Below are positions 29,141-40,905 of a stretch of 64,000 nucleotides of DNA, piece by piece (the first letter of the stretch is position 1; each line of letters opens with the position of its first letter). The stretch spans positions 2,976,001 through 3,040,000 of the forward strand of contig NZ_PJNE01000001.1 in NCBI RefSeq assembly GCF_002846495.1, given 5' to 3'. A program made the position numbers and the translations under genes. The notes below the pieces were generated by a model. The model ran no database searches. It saw nothing but the letters and a program-made list of their open reading frames with translations, and was not told the origin of the DNA. The stretch comes from Phycicoccus duodecadis. GTDB taxonomy: Bacteria; Actinomycetota; Actinomycetes; Actinomycetales; Dermatophilaceae.

Positions 29141-30274
29141 GTGAAGTTCCGCGTCGAGCGCGACGTCCTGGCCGAGGCGGTCACCTGGGTGGCCCGCGGG
29201 CTGCCGGCCCGCCCGCCGGTCCCGGTCCTCGCCGGCATCCTCCTCGAGGCCGGCGACGACGGCACCCTCACGCTCAGCGCCTTCGACTACGAGGTCTCGG
29301 CCCGGGTCACGGTCGCCGCTGACGTCGCCGAGGCCGGCACCGTGCTCGTGCTCGGCCGGCTCCTGGCCGACATCTCGCGCAACCTGCCGGCGCGCCCGAT
29401 CGACGTCTCCACCGAGGGCAACAAGGTCCAGGTCACCTGCGGTGCCTCGCGGTTCAGCCTGCTGATGATGCCGGCCGACGACTACCCCACCCTGCCGGCC
29501 AGCCCCGAGCCCACCGGCTCGGTCGACGGCCACCTCTTCACCCAGGCCGTCGCGCAGGTCTCGATCGCGGCCGACCGCGGCGACACCCTGCCGATCCTCA
29601 CCGGCGTGCGGGTCGAGGTGAACGGCGACACCATGACGCTGCTCGCCACCGACCGGTACCGCCTGGCCATGCGTGAGCTGCACTGGAACCCCACCGCCAC
29701 CGACGTCGACCACGTGGTCCTCATCCCGGCCCGCACCCTCAGCGAGACCGCCCGCAGCCTCGGCGCCAGCGGCTCGATCGACGTGGCGCTGGGCGCCGCC
29801 GCCGGTGGCGACGGCCTGGTCGGCTTCGAGGCCGGGCGCCGGCGCACCACCACCCGCCTCCTCGACGGCGAGTACCCCAAGGTCTCCTCGATCTTCCCCA
29901 CCACCTCCGACACCGAGGCGGTCATCAAGACCTCCGAGCTGGTCGAGGCCGTCAAGCGCGTGGCCCTGGTCGCCGAGCGCAACACCCCCGTCCGGCTGCG
30001 GTTCAGCGACGGGCAGGTCGCCATCGAGGCCGGCACCGGCGACGACGCGCAGGCGTCCGAGGCCGTCGAGTGCGCCCTCACCGGCCCCGAGATCGAGATC
30101 GCGTTCAACCCCACGTACCTGCTCGACGGCCTCGGTGCCGTCGGTACCGACTGGTCGCGCATCTCGTTCACCCAGGCCTCGCGCCCGGCCGTCCTCTCGG
30201 GCCAGCCCGAGCAGGACGGCGAGGCCGACACCTCGTACCGCTACGTGCTGATGCCGGTCCGCTACGCCTCCTGA
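29141..30274 (+). CDS. dnaN: DNA polymerase III beta sliding clamp
   Basis: 377 aa. GTG 29141 is supported by the conserved N-terminus MKFRVERDVLAEAVTWVAR. Three clamp domains are visible, with LPILTGVRVEVNGDTMTLLATDRYRLA in domain 2 and the C-terminal YVLMPVRY close to the usual PMR ending. It tethers polymerase III to DNA. It lies directly after oriC, in the usual dnaA-oriC-dnaN order. Confidence 0.97.
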   Translation: MKFRVERDVLAEAVTWVARGLPARPPVPVLAGILLEAGDDGTLTLSAFDYEVSARVTVAADVAEAGTVLVLGRLLADISRNLPARPIDVSTEGNKVQVTCGASRFSLLMMPADDYPTLPASPEPTGSVDGHLFTQAVAQVSIAADRGDTLPILTGVRVEVNGDTMTLLATDRYRLAMRELHWNPTATDVDHVVLIPARTLSETARSLGASGSIDVALGAAAGGDGLVGFEAGRRRTTTRLLDGEYPKVSSIFPTTSDTEAVIKTSELVEAVKRVALVAERNTPVRLRFSDGQVAIEAGTGDDAQASEAVECALTGPEIEIAFNPTYLLDGLGAVGTDWSRISFTQASRPAVLSGQPEQDGEADTSYRYVLMPVRYAS

Positions 30275-30343
30275 CCCGCGCCCGCGACCTGAGTAGCCTG
30301 CTGGGGACGCACCGCTTCACCCCACCCACACGAGGAGCTTCGG

Positions 30344-31420
30344 ATGCAGCTGGGACTGGTCGGCCTGGGCAAGATGGGCGGCAACATGCGCGAGCGGCTG
30401 CGGCGCGCGGGCCACGAGGTCGTGGGCTACGACCGCAACAAGGCCGTCTCCGACTCCTCCAGCCTCGCCGACCTGGTCAAGCAGCTCTCGGCCCCCCGCG
30501 TGGTGTGGGTGATGGTGCCGCACGGCGCCCCCACCCGTGACACCGTCGCCGCGCTGGCCGACCTCCTCGACAAGGGCGACCTCGTCATCGACGGCGGCAA
30601 CAGCAAGTGGACCGACGACCTCGAGAACGAGAAGCTGCTCAAGGAGAAGGGCATCGGCTACGTCGACTGCGGCGTCTCCGGCGGCATCTGGGGCCTCGAG
30701 AACGGCTACGGCCTGATGGCCGGCGGCACCAAGGCCAACGTGCGCAAGGCCATGCCGATCTTCGACGCGCTGCGCCCCGAGGGCCCGCGCGACGAGGGCT
30801 TCGTGCACGCCGGCAAGGTCGGCGCCGGGCACTACACGAAGATGGTGCACAACGGCATCGAGTACGGCCTGATGGCCGCGTACGCCGAGGGCTACGAGCT
30901 GCTCACCAAGAAGGACATCGTCGACGACGTCCCGGGGGCCTTCAAGGCCTGGAGCCGCGGCACCGTCGTCCGGTCCTGGCTGCTGGACCTCATGGTCGAC
31001 GCCCTCGAGGAGAACCCCACCCTCGACGACGTCTCCGACTACACCGCCGACTCCGGCGAGGGCCGCTGGACGGTCGAGGAGGCCATCGAGCTCTCCGTGC
31101 CGATGCCGGTCATCTCGGCCTCGCTGTTCGCCCGGTTCGCCTCGCGCCAGGAGGTCTCGCCGACGATGCAGGCCGTCGCGGCGCTGCGCGGCGGGTTCGG
31201 CGGCCACCAGGTGATGACCCTCGCCGAGGGCCGCAAGCTGCGCGCCGCCGACGCCACCGGGCCGGCCAGCGCCGATGCCTCCCGCCGGGCCGCGAAGCCC
31301 AAGGAGAAGGCCCCCACGAAGAAGACCGCGGCCAAGAAGGCCGCGCGGGCGGCCACCGCCGGCCCCGCCTCCCCGGGCACCACCGGCGACGCGCGGAAGC
31401 GCACGACGAAGAAGGGCTGA
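30344..31420 (+). CDS. gnd: Decarboxylating 6-phosphogluconate dehydrogenase with Lys/Ala-rich tail
   Basis: 358 aa. The Rossmann motif is [12 protein letters not shown], and substrate-site segments are [22 protein letters not shown] and [12 protein letters not shown]. It is the short NAD-preferring (GndA/YqeC-like) type of about 300 aa that converts 6-phosphogluconate to ribulose-5-phosphate. The last about 55 residues are unusual: [16 protein letters not shown] and similar Lys/Ala/Pro stretches resemble histone H1 or HupB-like DNA-binding tails. Between dnaN and recF is its usual place in Actinobacteria. A TAGCCT box near 30294 may be its -10. Confidence 0.93.
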   Translation: MQLGLVGLGKMGGNMRERLRRAGHEVVGYDRNKAVSDSSSLADLVKQLSAPRVVWVMVPHGAPTRDTVAALADLLDKGDLVIDGGNSKWTDDLENEKLLKEKGIGYVDCGVSGGIWGLENGYGLMAGGTKANVRKAMPIFDALRPEGPRDEGFVHAGKVGAGHYTKMVHNGIEYGLMAAYAEGYELLTKKDIVDDVPGAFKAWSRGTVVRSWLLDLMVDALEENPTLDDVSDYTADSGEGRWTVEEAIELSVPMPVISASLFARFASRQEVSPTMQAVAALRGGFGGHQVMTLAEGRKLRAADATGPASADASRRAAKPKEKAPTKKTAAKKAARAATAGPASPGTTGDARKRTTKKG

Positions 31421-31428
31421 GCGGGAGG

Positions 31429-32643
31429 GTGCACGTCCGGCACCTGTCGGTCGCCGACTTCCGCAGCTACACGACCGCCGAGCTCCCGCTGGAGCCCGGC
31501 GTCACGACCCTGGTCGGCCTCAACGGGCAGGGCAAGACCAACCTGGTCGAGGCCCTGGGCTACCTCGCGTCGCTGTCGAGCCATCGGGTGGCCACCGATG
31601 CCCCGCTGGTGCGGGCCGGGGCCGAGCGGGCGGTGGTGCGCGGGGCGGTGATGCAGGACGGCCGCGAGACGATGGTCGAGCTCGAGATCACGCCGGGGCG
31701 CGCCAACCGGGCCCGGCTCGGGCGCTCGCCGGTGCGCCCCCGTGATGTCCTGGGCTCGCTCCGCACGGTGCTGTTCGCCCCCGAGGACCTGGCGCTGGTC
31801 AAGGGCGACCCCGGCGAGCGGCGCCGCTTCCTCGACGACCTGCTGGTGGCGCGCCAGCCCCGCTGGGCGGGGGTGCGCCAGGAGTACGACCGCATCGTGA
31901 AGCAGCGCTCGGCCCTGCTGAAGTCGGCCCAGCCCTACCTCTCGCGCCGGGCCCGGGGCCGGCGTCCGCGCCCGGGGGCCGAGGCGCTCGACCCCGCGTC
32001 GGAGGCCGCGAGCGCGCTGCACACCCTCGAGATCTGGGACGCCCAGCTGGCCACGGTCGGCTCCTCGCTGCTGTACGCGCGGCTGCGGCTGCTGCGCGAC
32101 CTCGGGCCGTACCTCGCCAAGGCCTACGACGAGGTCAGCAACGGCCAGTCCGACGCCCGGGTCAGCTACCGCTCGTCGCTGCGCGAGGGGACCGCGGCCC
32201 GGCTGGCCGCGGGTGAGGTGCCCGAGATCCCCGAGCTGCACGACGAGATCCTCGCGTCGCTCGCCGCCGTGCGCGACCAGGAGGTCGAGCGCGGCCAGTG
32301 CCTCGTGGGGCCGCACCGCGACGATGTCCTGCTCTCGCTCGGCGAGCTGCCGGCCAAGGGGTACGCCAGCCACGGCGAGTCGTGGTCGTTCGCGCTCGGG
32401 CTGCGGCTCGCGGCCTTCCAGCTGCTGCGCACCGACCTCGGCGACGACCCGGTGCTGGTGCTCGACGACGTCTTCGCCGAGCTCGACGTGGGCCGGCGCG
32501 AGCGGCTGGCCGCCATGGTGGGCGACGCCGAGCAGGTGCTGGTGACCGCCGCGGTGCCCGAGGACGTCCCGGCCGCCCTGGCCGGGCGCACCTTCAAGGT
32601 CACGCTGGGCTCGGTCGAGGAGGTCGTGGCGGATGACGCCTGA
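31429..32643 (+). CDS. recF: DNA replication and repair protein RecF
   Basis: 404 aa. GTG 31429 matches the conserved start [14 protein letters not shown], although GGGAGG directly abuts it. Walker A is [14 protein letters not shown]; the ABC-type signature is near [14 protein letters not shown]; Walker B/D-loop is [11 protein letters not shown]. It loads RecA at gaps together with RecO and RecR. It begins 8 bases after gnd and overlaps the next gene by 11 bases. Confidence 0.96.
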   Translation: MHVRHLSVADFRSYTTAELPLEPGVTTLVGLNGQGKTNLVEALGYLASLSSHRVATDAPLVRAGAERAVVRGAVMQDGRETMVELEITPGRANRARLGRSPVRPRDVLGSLRTVLFAPEDLALVKGDPGERRRFLDDLLVARQPRWAGVRQEYDRIVKQRSALLKSAQPYLSRRARGRRPRPGAEALDPASEAASALHTLEIWDAQLATVGSSLLYARLRLLRDLGPYLAKAYDEVSNGQSDARVSYRSSLREGTAARLAAGEVPEIPELHDEILASLAAVRDQEVERGQCLVGPHRDDVLLSLGELPAKGYASHGESWSFALGLRLAAFQLLRTDLGDDPVLVLDDVFAELDVGRRERLAAMVGDAEQVLVTAAVPEDVPAALAGRTFKVTLGSVEEVVADDA

Positions 32644-33253
32644 GCCCGACGACGGCGCGGAGCCCGACGTGGCCGCCGGGGATGCCGGGGATGCGGGGGG
32701 TGCGGGGGGTGCCGGGGATGTGGCGGATGCCGCGGAGCCCGAGGCCGTGCGCCCCGAGGTCGCCGACCCGGTGCTGGCCACCGCCGAGGCCCTGGCCCGC
32801 GCCCGCGCCGGGGCGCGCGCCAAGGGGCTGCGCCCCGGGTTGAAGCCCCGACGGCGCCAGCGCGACGTCCCGGCCGACCGGCGCAAGGACGGGGGCCGCG
32901 ACCCGCAGCTGCTCGGCGACCAGATCGGCCGCTTCGTGGCCGAGCGCGGCTGGGCGGCCGAGGTCGCCGTCGGCTCTGTCATCGGGCGCTGGCCGGCCAT
33001 CGTCGGGCCCGAGGTCGCGGCGCACTGCCATCCCACCGACTTCGCCGATGGCGTGCTCACGGTGCGGGCCGACTCCACCGCCTGGGCCACCCAGCTGCGG
33101 ATGCTCGAGACGTCGCTGATGGGCCGGCTGGCCGAGGACGTCGGCGAGGGCACCGTCACCGAGCTGCGCATCGTCGGGCCCAGCGCGCCGCCCTGGTCCC
33201 GCGGGCGGCACCGGGTGCAGGACGGCCGCGGCCCGCGCGACACCTACGGCTGA
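32633..33253 (+). CDS. DciA-like DUF721 protein
   Basis: 206 aa. The DUF721/DciA domain lies at about 100-180 ([37 protein letters not shown]). DciA proteins help load replicative helicase where DnaC is absent, which fits the recF-gyrB neighbourhood. The N-terminus begins with a low-complexity Gly/Ala/Asp run coded by GGGGATGC/GGGGGTGC-like repeats, followed by a basic patch ([14 protein letters not shown]). It overlaps recF by 11 bases. Confidence 0.87.
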   Translation: MTPEPDDGAEPDVAAGDAGDAGGAGGAGDVADAAEPEAVRPEVADPVLATAEALARARAGARAKGLRPGLKPRRRQRDVPADRRKDGGRDPQLLGDQIGRFVAERGWAAEVAVGSVIGRWPAIVGPEVAAHCHPTDFADGVLTVRADSTAWATQLRMLETSLMGRLAEDVGEGTVTELRIVGPSAPPWSRGRHRVQDGRGPRDTYG

Positions 33254-33260
33254 ACCGCCG

Positions 33261-33292
33261 GTCCTCGCCGGCGGTCCTCGCCGGAGGTCCTG
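33261..33292. repeat. 13-bp tandem repeat after the DciA-like gene
   Basis: GTCCTCGCCGGCG, then GTCCTCGCCGGAG, then a partial GTCCTGCCG. About 2.4 copies, directly after the DUF721 stop codon and before a long hairpin. Confidence 0.6.
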
Positions 33293-33295
33293 CCG

Positions 33296-33363
33296 CTCGT
33301 CGAGTGGAGGTGACACGCGGACGTCCGGGCCGGATGCCGTGCGTGTCGCCTCCTTTCGACGAG
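33296..33363. terminator. Long imperfect hairpin before the enoyl-CoA hydratase gene
   Basis: CTCGTCGA (33296-33303) pairs with TCGACGAG (33356-33363), and GGAGGTGACACG (33306-33317) pairs with CGTGTCGCCTCC (33342-33353) with one G-T wobble: about 20 paired bases with a 2x2 internal loop and a 24-base loop. It could end the dnaN-DUF721 transcript. Because it lies 15 bases before the next gene's -10 box, an operator role is also possible. Confidence 0.6.
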
Positions 33364-33377
33364 GGGGGCGGCGGCAC

Positions 33378-33383
33378 TAGGGT
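33378..33383 (+). promoter_or_regulatory. -10 box TAGGGT of leaderless transcript
   Basis: TAGGGT, seven bases, then ATG 33391. No ribosome site is visible, so the mRNA is probably leaderless. Confidence 0.55.
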
Positions 33384-33390
33384 CGGTCGG

Positions 33391-34167
33391 ATGGTGGACG
33401 ACCCGACCTCCCAGCCCTCCGCCGCCGACGCGCCGCTCGTCACGCGCGCCGACGACGACCGCATCGCCGTCATCACCCTCGACTCCCCGGCCAACCGCAA
33501 CGCCCTGAGCCGCCGCCTGGTGGCCGAGCTCGGCGAGCACCTCGACGCCGTGGCGCACGACGAGTCGCTGCACGGGGTGCTGCTGCGCTCGTCGCACCGG
33601 GTGTTCTGCTCGGGTGCCGACCTGGCCGAGGCGGCCACCGTCGACATGGAGCAGTCGGCGCTCGGCATCATCGACCTCCAGCGGCGCATCGCGGCCCTGC
33701 CGGTCCCGGTGGTCGTCCGGCTCGACGGGCCCGTCCGCGCCGGGGGCCTGGGGCTGGTCGCCAGCGCCGACCTCGTGGTGTGCCGCGACGACGTGTCGTT
33801 CGCGCTCACCGAGGTGCGCCTCGGGCTCGCGGCATCCGTCATCTCCATCCCGCTGCGTCACCGGCTCACGGCCCGCGCGGCCTCCGACTGGTTCCTGACC
33901 GGGCGCACGTTCACCGCGGCCGAGGCGCTCGAAGGCGGCCTCGTCACCCGGGTCGTCGACGAGGCCGGGATGGATGCCGCCGTCGCCGCCGTCCTCGACG
34001 ACCTCCGCGCCGGCGTCCGGCAGGGGCTGACGGTGGCCAAGCGGCTGCTGACCGCCGACCTGGTCGGGCTGTTCGACACCGAGGGGCCGGCCACCGCGAC
34101 GCTGTCGGGGCGCCTCTTCCACTCCGAGATCGCCCAGGAGCGGATGGCGGCGGCGCTGAAACGCTGA
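33391..34167 (+). CDS. Enoyl-CoA hydratase/isomerase family protein
   Basis: 258 aa, ATG 33391. Crotonase fold: ITLDSPANRNALSRRL near the start, oxyanion-hole region SSHRVFCSGADLAEAA, and GPVRAGGLGLVASADLVV, then FALTEVRLGLA. It acts on CoA thioesters, probably in fatty-acid or branched-chain degradation; the exact substrate cannot be deduced. It stands alone between the recF and gyrB groups, with its own leaderless promoter. Confidence 0.88.
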   Translation: MVDDPTSQPSAADAPLVTRADDDRIAVITLDSPANRNALSRRLVAELGEHLDAVAHDESLHGVLLRSSHRVFCSGADLAEAATVDMEQSALGIIDLQRRIAALPVPVVVRLDGPVRAGGLGLVASADLVVCRDDVSFALTEVRLGLAASVISIPLRHRLTARAASDWFLTGRTFTAAEALEGGLVTRVVDEAGMDAAVAAVLDDLRAGVRQGLTVAKRLLTADLVGLFDTEGPATATLSGRLFHSEIAQERMAAALKR

Positions 34168-34193
34168 CGGCCGAGGTCGTGCATCGCCGGGCT

Positions 34194-34222
34194 CCCGCGA
34201 CCACGGCCGCTCCGGTCGCGGG
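34194..34222. terminator. Hairpin after the enoyl-CoA hydratase gene
   Basis: CCCGCGACC (34194-34202) and GGTCGCGGG (34214-34222) form a perfect 9-bp stem with an 11-base loop. No T-tract follows. Confidence 0.5.
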
Positions 34223-34250
34223 TGTCGGTACCCGGGGGCATCGTGGAGGG

Positions 34251-35699
34251 ATGACGACCTCGCCCCGCTCCGCGCACCTCACGGTCCCGTGCTGCACCAT
34301 CGTCCCGCCGTACCTGCTCGCTGCGCTGGCGCAGAGCGACGACCCCGACCTCGCGGGCCGCGCGGCCCGCACCCTCGCGGTCGACGCCGAGCTGCGCCGC
34401 GGGCGGGTCACGGCCGAGCTGCGGCCCGGGCATCCCGGTGCCACGCCCCCGCCGCCGCGGGCCACCCGCGACGCGCCCCAGCGCACCGTCTACGACGCGG
34501 CCCGGACCACCGACCTGCCCGGCACCCGGGTGCGGGCCGAGGGCGGCCCGGCCACCGCCGACGCCGCGGTCACCGAGGCCTACGACGGGCTGGGCGCCAC
34601 GTGGCGGCTCTGGCACGACGCGTACGGCCGGGCCTCGCTCGACGACAAGGGCCTGCCGCTGCTGGCGAGCGTGCACTACGGCAGGGACTACGACAACGCC
34701 TTCTGGGACGGCAGCCAGATGGTGTTCGGCGACGGCGACGGCACGATCTTCCTGGGCTTCACCCGCAGCGTCGACGTCATCGGCCACGAGCTCGCCCACG
34801 GGGTCACCCAGTACACGGCCGGGCTCAACTACCAGGGGCAGTCGGGGGCGCTCAACGAGTCGGTCTCCGACGTCTTCGGGGTGCTCGTCAAGCAGCGCCT
34901 GCTGGGGCAGAGCGCCGCCGAGGCCGACTGGCTCATCGGCGCCGACCTGCTGGCGCCCGGGGTCCAGGGTGTCGCCCTGCGGTCGATGGCGGCGCCGGGC
35001 ACGGCGTACGACGACCCGCGGCTCGGCAAGGACCCGCAGCCGGCGCACCTGCGCGACTACGTCGAGACCTCCGACGACAACGGCGGGGTGCACACCAACT
35101 CCGGCATCCCCAACAAGGCCTTCCACGACCTGGCGGTGGCGCTGGGCGGAAACGCCTGGGAGGTCGCCGGGCGGATCTGGTACGACGCCATCACCGGCGA
35201 CATCAAGGCCGACTGCGACTTCGCGGCCTTCGCGGCCCTGACCGTCGCGGCCGCCTCCGCCCGCTACGGCCAGGGTTCGGCCGAGGCGGCGGCCGTCACG
35301 GCGGCCTGGGAGGGCGTGGGTGTCACCGCGGGGGTGGCGGCCCCCGCCCCGACGCCGGGCGGCGGCTCCCCGCCGGATGGCGGTTCTCCCGCCCCCGGGC
35401 ACTCCACCGAGGTCACCGTCCGGCGCACGGGTGGCATCGCCGGCATGGTCCGCGAGAGCACCGTCCCGCTGGCCGCGCTGCCCGAGGCCGACACCCGGCA
35501 CTGGCGCTCGCTGCTCGCGACCGGGCGCCTGCAGAGCGTCGCCGAGGCCGCCCGTGAGGCCCGCGACGTCCCTGACGCCTTCTGCTACGACGTCTCCTGC
35601 GCGCTTCCGCCGCTGGCGGTGCGGCTGCCCGAGCCGGCCCTGCCCGACGACGTGCGCGGGCTGCTCGAGCGCACCCTCGACGCCCGGCATGACGGCTGA
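34251..35699 (+). CDS. M4 family (protealysin-like) metallopeptidase with C-terminal emfourin-like domain
   Basis: 482 aa, ATG 34251 with GGAGGG directly before it. The N-terminus (CCTIVPPYLLAALAQSDD) matches the short protealysin-type propeptide, and there is no signal peptide. The thermolysin core has HELAHGVTQY (zinc His pair and Glu), NESVSDVFGV (third zinc ligand Glu), and VHTNSGIPNKAFHDLA with the catalytic His region. After a Gly/Pro linker (about 365-385), the last about 95 residues (TVRRTGGIAGMVREST, WRSLLATGRL) look like emfourin, the small protein inhibitor usually encoded beside protealysins. Protease and inhibitor may thus be fused. Confidence 0.85.
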   Translation: MTTSPRSAHLTVPCCTIVPPYLLAALAQSDDPDLAGRAARTLAVDAELRRGRVTAELRPGHPGATPPPPRATRDAPQRTVYDAARTTDLPGTRVRAEGGPATADAAVTEAYDGLGATWRLWHDAYGRASLDDKGLPLLASVHYGRDYDNAFWDGSQMVFGDGDGTIFLGFTRSVDVIGHELAHGVTQYTAGLNYQGQSGALNESVSDVFGVLVKQRLLGQSAAEADWLIGADLLAPGVQGVALRSMAAPGTAYDDPRLGKDPQPAHLRDYVETSDDNGGVHTNSGIPNKAFHDLAVALGGNAWEVAGRIWYDAITGDIKADCDFAAFAALTVAAASARYGQGSAEAAAVTAAWEGVGVTAGVAAPAPTPGGGSPPDGGSPAPGHSTEVTVRRTGGIAGMVRESTVPLAALPEADTRHWRSLLATGRLQSVAEAAREARDVPDAFCYDVSCALPPLAVRLPEPALPDDVRGLLERTLDARHDG

Positions 35700-35835
35700 C
35701 CGCGCCGCGCGTCACGAAGGCCGGTCAGGGCCGCTGGGGGCCCCTGGTGCGGGTGGGGAGTCATCAGGCACGGGGACAGCACCGGAAAATGGCCGCCACG
35801 GGCCTCCCAGGCCGTGTTCTGTCCGCCCCGACCGG

Positions 35836-35841
35836 TAGGAT
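35836..35841 (+). promoter_or_regulatory. Possible gyrB promoter -10 box TAGGAT
   Basis: TAGGAT lies about 100 bases before the gyrB start in the 238-base gap after the peptidase gene. I see no good -35. Confidence 0.35.
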
Positions 35842-35892
35842 GGAGGGCAGACATCGCGTCGCGGGGCACAGGTGCTCCCACGCGAGCCGTGA

Positions 35893-38094
<2,202 letters not shown>

Positions 38095-38120
38095 GCCCCC
38101 TGCACCTTCCCCGCCCCATG

Positions 38121-38175
38121 CCGGAAGGTTCACCTCAGCCGGGGAACGGATCCCCAGCGACGCTGAACCTTCCGG
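38121..38175. repeat. Nested inverted repeat between gyrB and gyrA
   Basis: Perfect 12-bp arms CCGGAAGGTTCA (38121-38132) and TGAACCTTCCGG (38164-38175) enclose a second hairpin GGGGA-ACGGA-TCCCC (38141-38155). It fills half of the 111-base gyrB-gyrA gap. It may be an attenuator, an RNA-processing signal or a protein-binding site sensitive to supercoiling. Confidence 0.8.
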
Positions 38176-38205
38176 TGCGACGCCAGAACCGCACGAAGGA
38201 TGTCC

Positions 38206-40905
38206 ATGACTGAGCAGCCGCCGATCGAGACCGACCGCACGGAGCCGATCGACCTCAACACCGAGATGCAGCGCTCGTACATCGAGTACGCGATGAGCGT
38301 CATCGTCAGCCGCGCGCTGCCGGACGTGCGCGACGGGCTCAAGCCCGTGCACCGGCGCGTCCTCTACGCGATGTACGACGGCGGCTACCGGCCCGACCGC
38401 GGCTTCAACAAGTGCAGCCGCGTCGTCGGCGACGTCATGGGCCAGTACCACCCCCACGGCGACAGTGCGATCTACGACGCCCTCGTCCGGCTGGTCCAGG
38501 ACTGGAGCCTGCGCTACCCGCTGGTGCAGGGCCAGGGCAACTTCGGCTCCCCCGGCGACGACCCGGCCGCGGCCCCGCGGTACACCGAGTGCCGGATGGC
38601 GCCGCTGTCGATGGAGATGGTGCGCGACATCGACGAGGAGACCGTCGACTTCCGCCCCAACTACGACGGCAAGACCCTCGAGCCGTCGGTGCTGCCCAGC
38701 CGCTTCCCGAACCTGCTGGTCAACGGCAGCTCGGGCATCGCGGTCGGGATGGCGACACAGATCCCGCCGCACAACCTGCGCGAGGTCGCCGCGGCCGCCG
38801 AGTGGGTGCTGGCCCACCCCGACGCCACCCGCGACGAGATGCTCGAGGCGGTGATGCGCGAGATCAAGGGTCCCGACTTCCCCACCGGCGCGCTCATCAT
38901 GGGCACCAAGGGCCTCGACGACGCCTACCGCACCGGCCGCGGCTCGGTCATCATGCGCGCGGTCGTCGAGGTCGAGGAGATCCAGGGCCGGCAGTGCCTG
39001 GTGGTCACCGAGCTGCCGTACCAGGTCAACCCCGACAGCCTGGCCCAGAAGATCGCCGAGCACGTCAAGGACGGCCGGCTCAGCGGCATCGCCGACATCC
39101 GCGACGAGACCTCGGGCCGCACCGGCCAGCGCCTGGTCATCGTGCTCAAGCGCGACGCCGTGGCCAAGGTCGTGCTCAACAACCTCTTCAAGCACACCCA
39201 GCTGCAGACCAACTTCGGCGCCAACATGCTCGCGCTGGTCGACGGCGTGCCGCGCACCCTGCCGATCGACGCGTTCATCCGGCACTGGGTCGACCACCAG
39301 CTCGACGTCATCCAGCGCCGCACCGCCTACCGGCTGCGCCGCGCCGAGGAGCGCATCCACATCCTGCGCGGGCTGCTGAAGGCCCTCGACGCGCTGGACG
39401 AGGTCATCGCCCTCATCCGCCGCTCCCCCGACGTCGAGGCCGCCCGCACCGGGCTCATCGAGCTGCTCGAGATCGACGAGGTCCAGGCCCAGGCCATCCT
39501 CGACATGCAGCTGCGCCGCCTCGCGGCCCTCGAGCGGCAGAAGATCATCGACGACCACGACGAGCTCCAGGCGATGATCGAGGACTTCACCGACATCCTC
39601 GCCAAGCCCGGCCGCCAGCGCGACATCGTGTCGGAGGAGCTGGCCGAGATCGTCAAGAAGTTCGGCGACGACCGGCGCACCAAGATCACCCACTTCGACG
39701 GCGACATGTCGATGGAGGACCTCATCCCCGAGGAGGACGTGGTCGTCACGATCACCCGCGGCGGCTACGCCAAGCGCACCCGGGTCGACGCCTACCGCGC
39801 ACAGAAGCCGGGCGGGCGCGGGGTCCGTGGGGCGCAGCTGCGCGGCGAGGACATGGTCGAGCACTTCTTCGCGACCACCTCGCACCACTGGCTGCTGTTC
39901 TTCACCAACCTCGGCCGGGTCTACCGGGCCAAGGCCTACGAGCTGCCGGATGCCGGCCGCGACTCCAAGGGCCAGCACGTGGCCAACCTGCTGGCGTTCC
40001 AGCCGGGCGAGGAGATCGCGCAGGTGCTGGCCATCCGCTCCTACGAGGACGCGCCGTACCTGGTGCTCGCGACGCGGGGTGGGCTGGTCAAGAAGACGCG
40101 CCTCTCCGAGTACGACAGCCCGCGCACGGGCGGCCTCATCGCGGTCAACCTGCGCGACGACGACGAGCTGGTCGGGGTGGGGCTGGTCTCGCCGTCCGAC
40201 GACCTGCTGCTGGTCTCGCGCAAGGGGATGTCGGTGCGCTTCCACGCCGACGACGCCCAGCTGCGCCCGATGGGCCGCGGGACCAGCGGGGTCACCGGCA
40301 TGAAGTTCCGCGGCGACGACACCCTGCTCGCGATGGCCGTGATCGCCGACGGCACCGAGCCCGACGTGTTCGTGGTGTTCGAGAACGGGATGGCCAAGCG
40401 CACCTCCGCCACCGAGTGGAACGCCAAGGGGCGCGCCACCCTGGGCGTCGCGGTCGCGAAGATCACCGACCGCAACGGCGACCTGGCCGGTGCCCTGACG
40501 ACCACCGGCGACGACGAGCTGCTCATCGTCTTCGAGAAGGGCAACATCGTGCGGGCCACCACCAGTGGCATCGCGCCCAAGGGCCGCAACACCCAGGGCG
40601 TCATCCTGGTGAAGCCGCCGAAGGGCGACCGGGTCAAGGCCGTGGCGCGCAACCCCGAGAAGGACGAGGACGACGCCGTCGGCGAGGCCGATGAGGCTCC
40701 TGTGACCGGTGGTGACGGTGCGGTGTCCGGCGCCGAGGGTGCCGGGGCCGGCGATGTCGCAGGTGACGAGGCTCTGGAGGCCTCCGGTGGGGCCGGTGAA
40801 GAGTCGGTCACGACGGCCGAGTCGGGCGCGGCTCGTGTCGCCGACGACGGTGACGATGCCGTACCGTCGGACGACGAGACCACCGACCGAGGAGGCCGTG
40901 AGTGA
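38206..40905 (+). CDS. gyrA: DNA gyrase subunit A
   Basis: 899 aa from ATG 38206, chosen over ATG 38200 because GAAGGA is 5 bases before 38206. Catalytic Tyr126 is in [11 protein letters not shown]. The quinolone-resistance region reads [15 protein letters not shown], with Ser87 and Asp91 at the positions that are Ser83 and Asp87 in E. coli, i.e. the quinolone-sensitive state. The C-terminal beta-pinwheel contains the GyrA box-like [10 protein letters not shown]. The last about 75 residues are an acidic Gly/Ala/Glu/Asp tail. Its stop overlaps the next gene as GTGA. Confidence 0.98.
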   Translation: MTEQPPIETDRTEPIDLNTEMQRSYIEYAMSVIVSRALPDVRDGLKPVHRRVLYAMYDGGYRPDRGFNKCSRVVGDVMGQYHPHGDSAIYDALVRLVQDWSLRYPLVQGQGNFGSPGDDPAAAPRYTECRMAPLSMEMVRDIDEETVDFRPNYDGKTLEPSVLPSRFPNLLVNGSSGIAVGMATQIPPHNLREVAAAAEWVLAHPDATRDEMLEAVMREIKGPDFPTGALIMGTKGLDDAYRTGRGSVIMRAVVEVEEIQGRQCLVVTELPYQVNPDSLAQKIAEHVKDGRLSGIADIRDETSGRTGQRLVIVLKRDAVAKVVLNNLFKHTQLQTNFGANMLALVDGVPRTLPIDAFIRHWVDHQLDVIQRRTAYRLRRAEERIHILRGLLKALDALDEVIALIRRSPDVEAARTGLIELLEIDEVQAQAILDMQLRRLAALERQKIIDDHDELQAMIEDFTDILAKPGRQRDIVSEELAEIVKKFGDDRRTKITHFDGDMSMEDLIPEEDVVVTITRGGYAKRTRVDAYRAQKPGGRGVRGAQLRGEDMVEHFFATTSHHWLLFFTNLGRVYRAKAYELPDAGRDSKGQHVANLLAFQPGEEIAQVLAIRSYEDAPYLVLATRGGLVKKTRLSEYDSPRTGGLIAVNLRDDDELVGVGLVSPSDDLLLVSRKGMSVRFHADDAQLRPMGRGTSGVTGMKFRGDDTLLAMAVIADGTEPDVFVVFENGMAKRTSATEWNAKGRATLGVAVAKITDRNGDLAGALTTTGDDELLIVFEKGNIVRATTSGIAPKGRNTQGVILVKPPKGDRVKAVARNPEKDEDDAVGEADEAPVTGGDGAVSGAEGAGAGDVAGDEALEASGGAGEESVTTAESGAARVADDGDDAVPSDDETTDRGGRE

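Noticed and set aside
28400..29713. A 437-codon minus-strand open frame across oriC and dnaN
   Set aside because: It crosses DnaA boxes and runs antisense to dnaN; no protein-like pattern.
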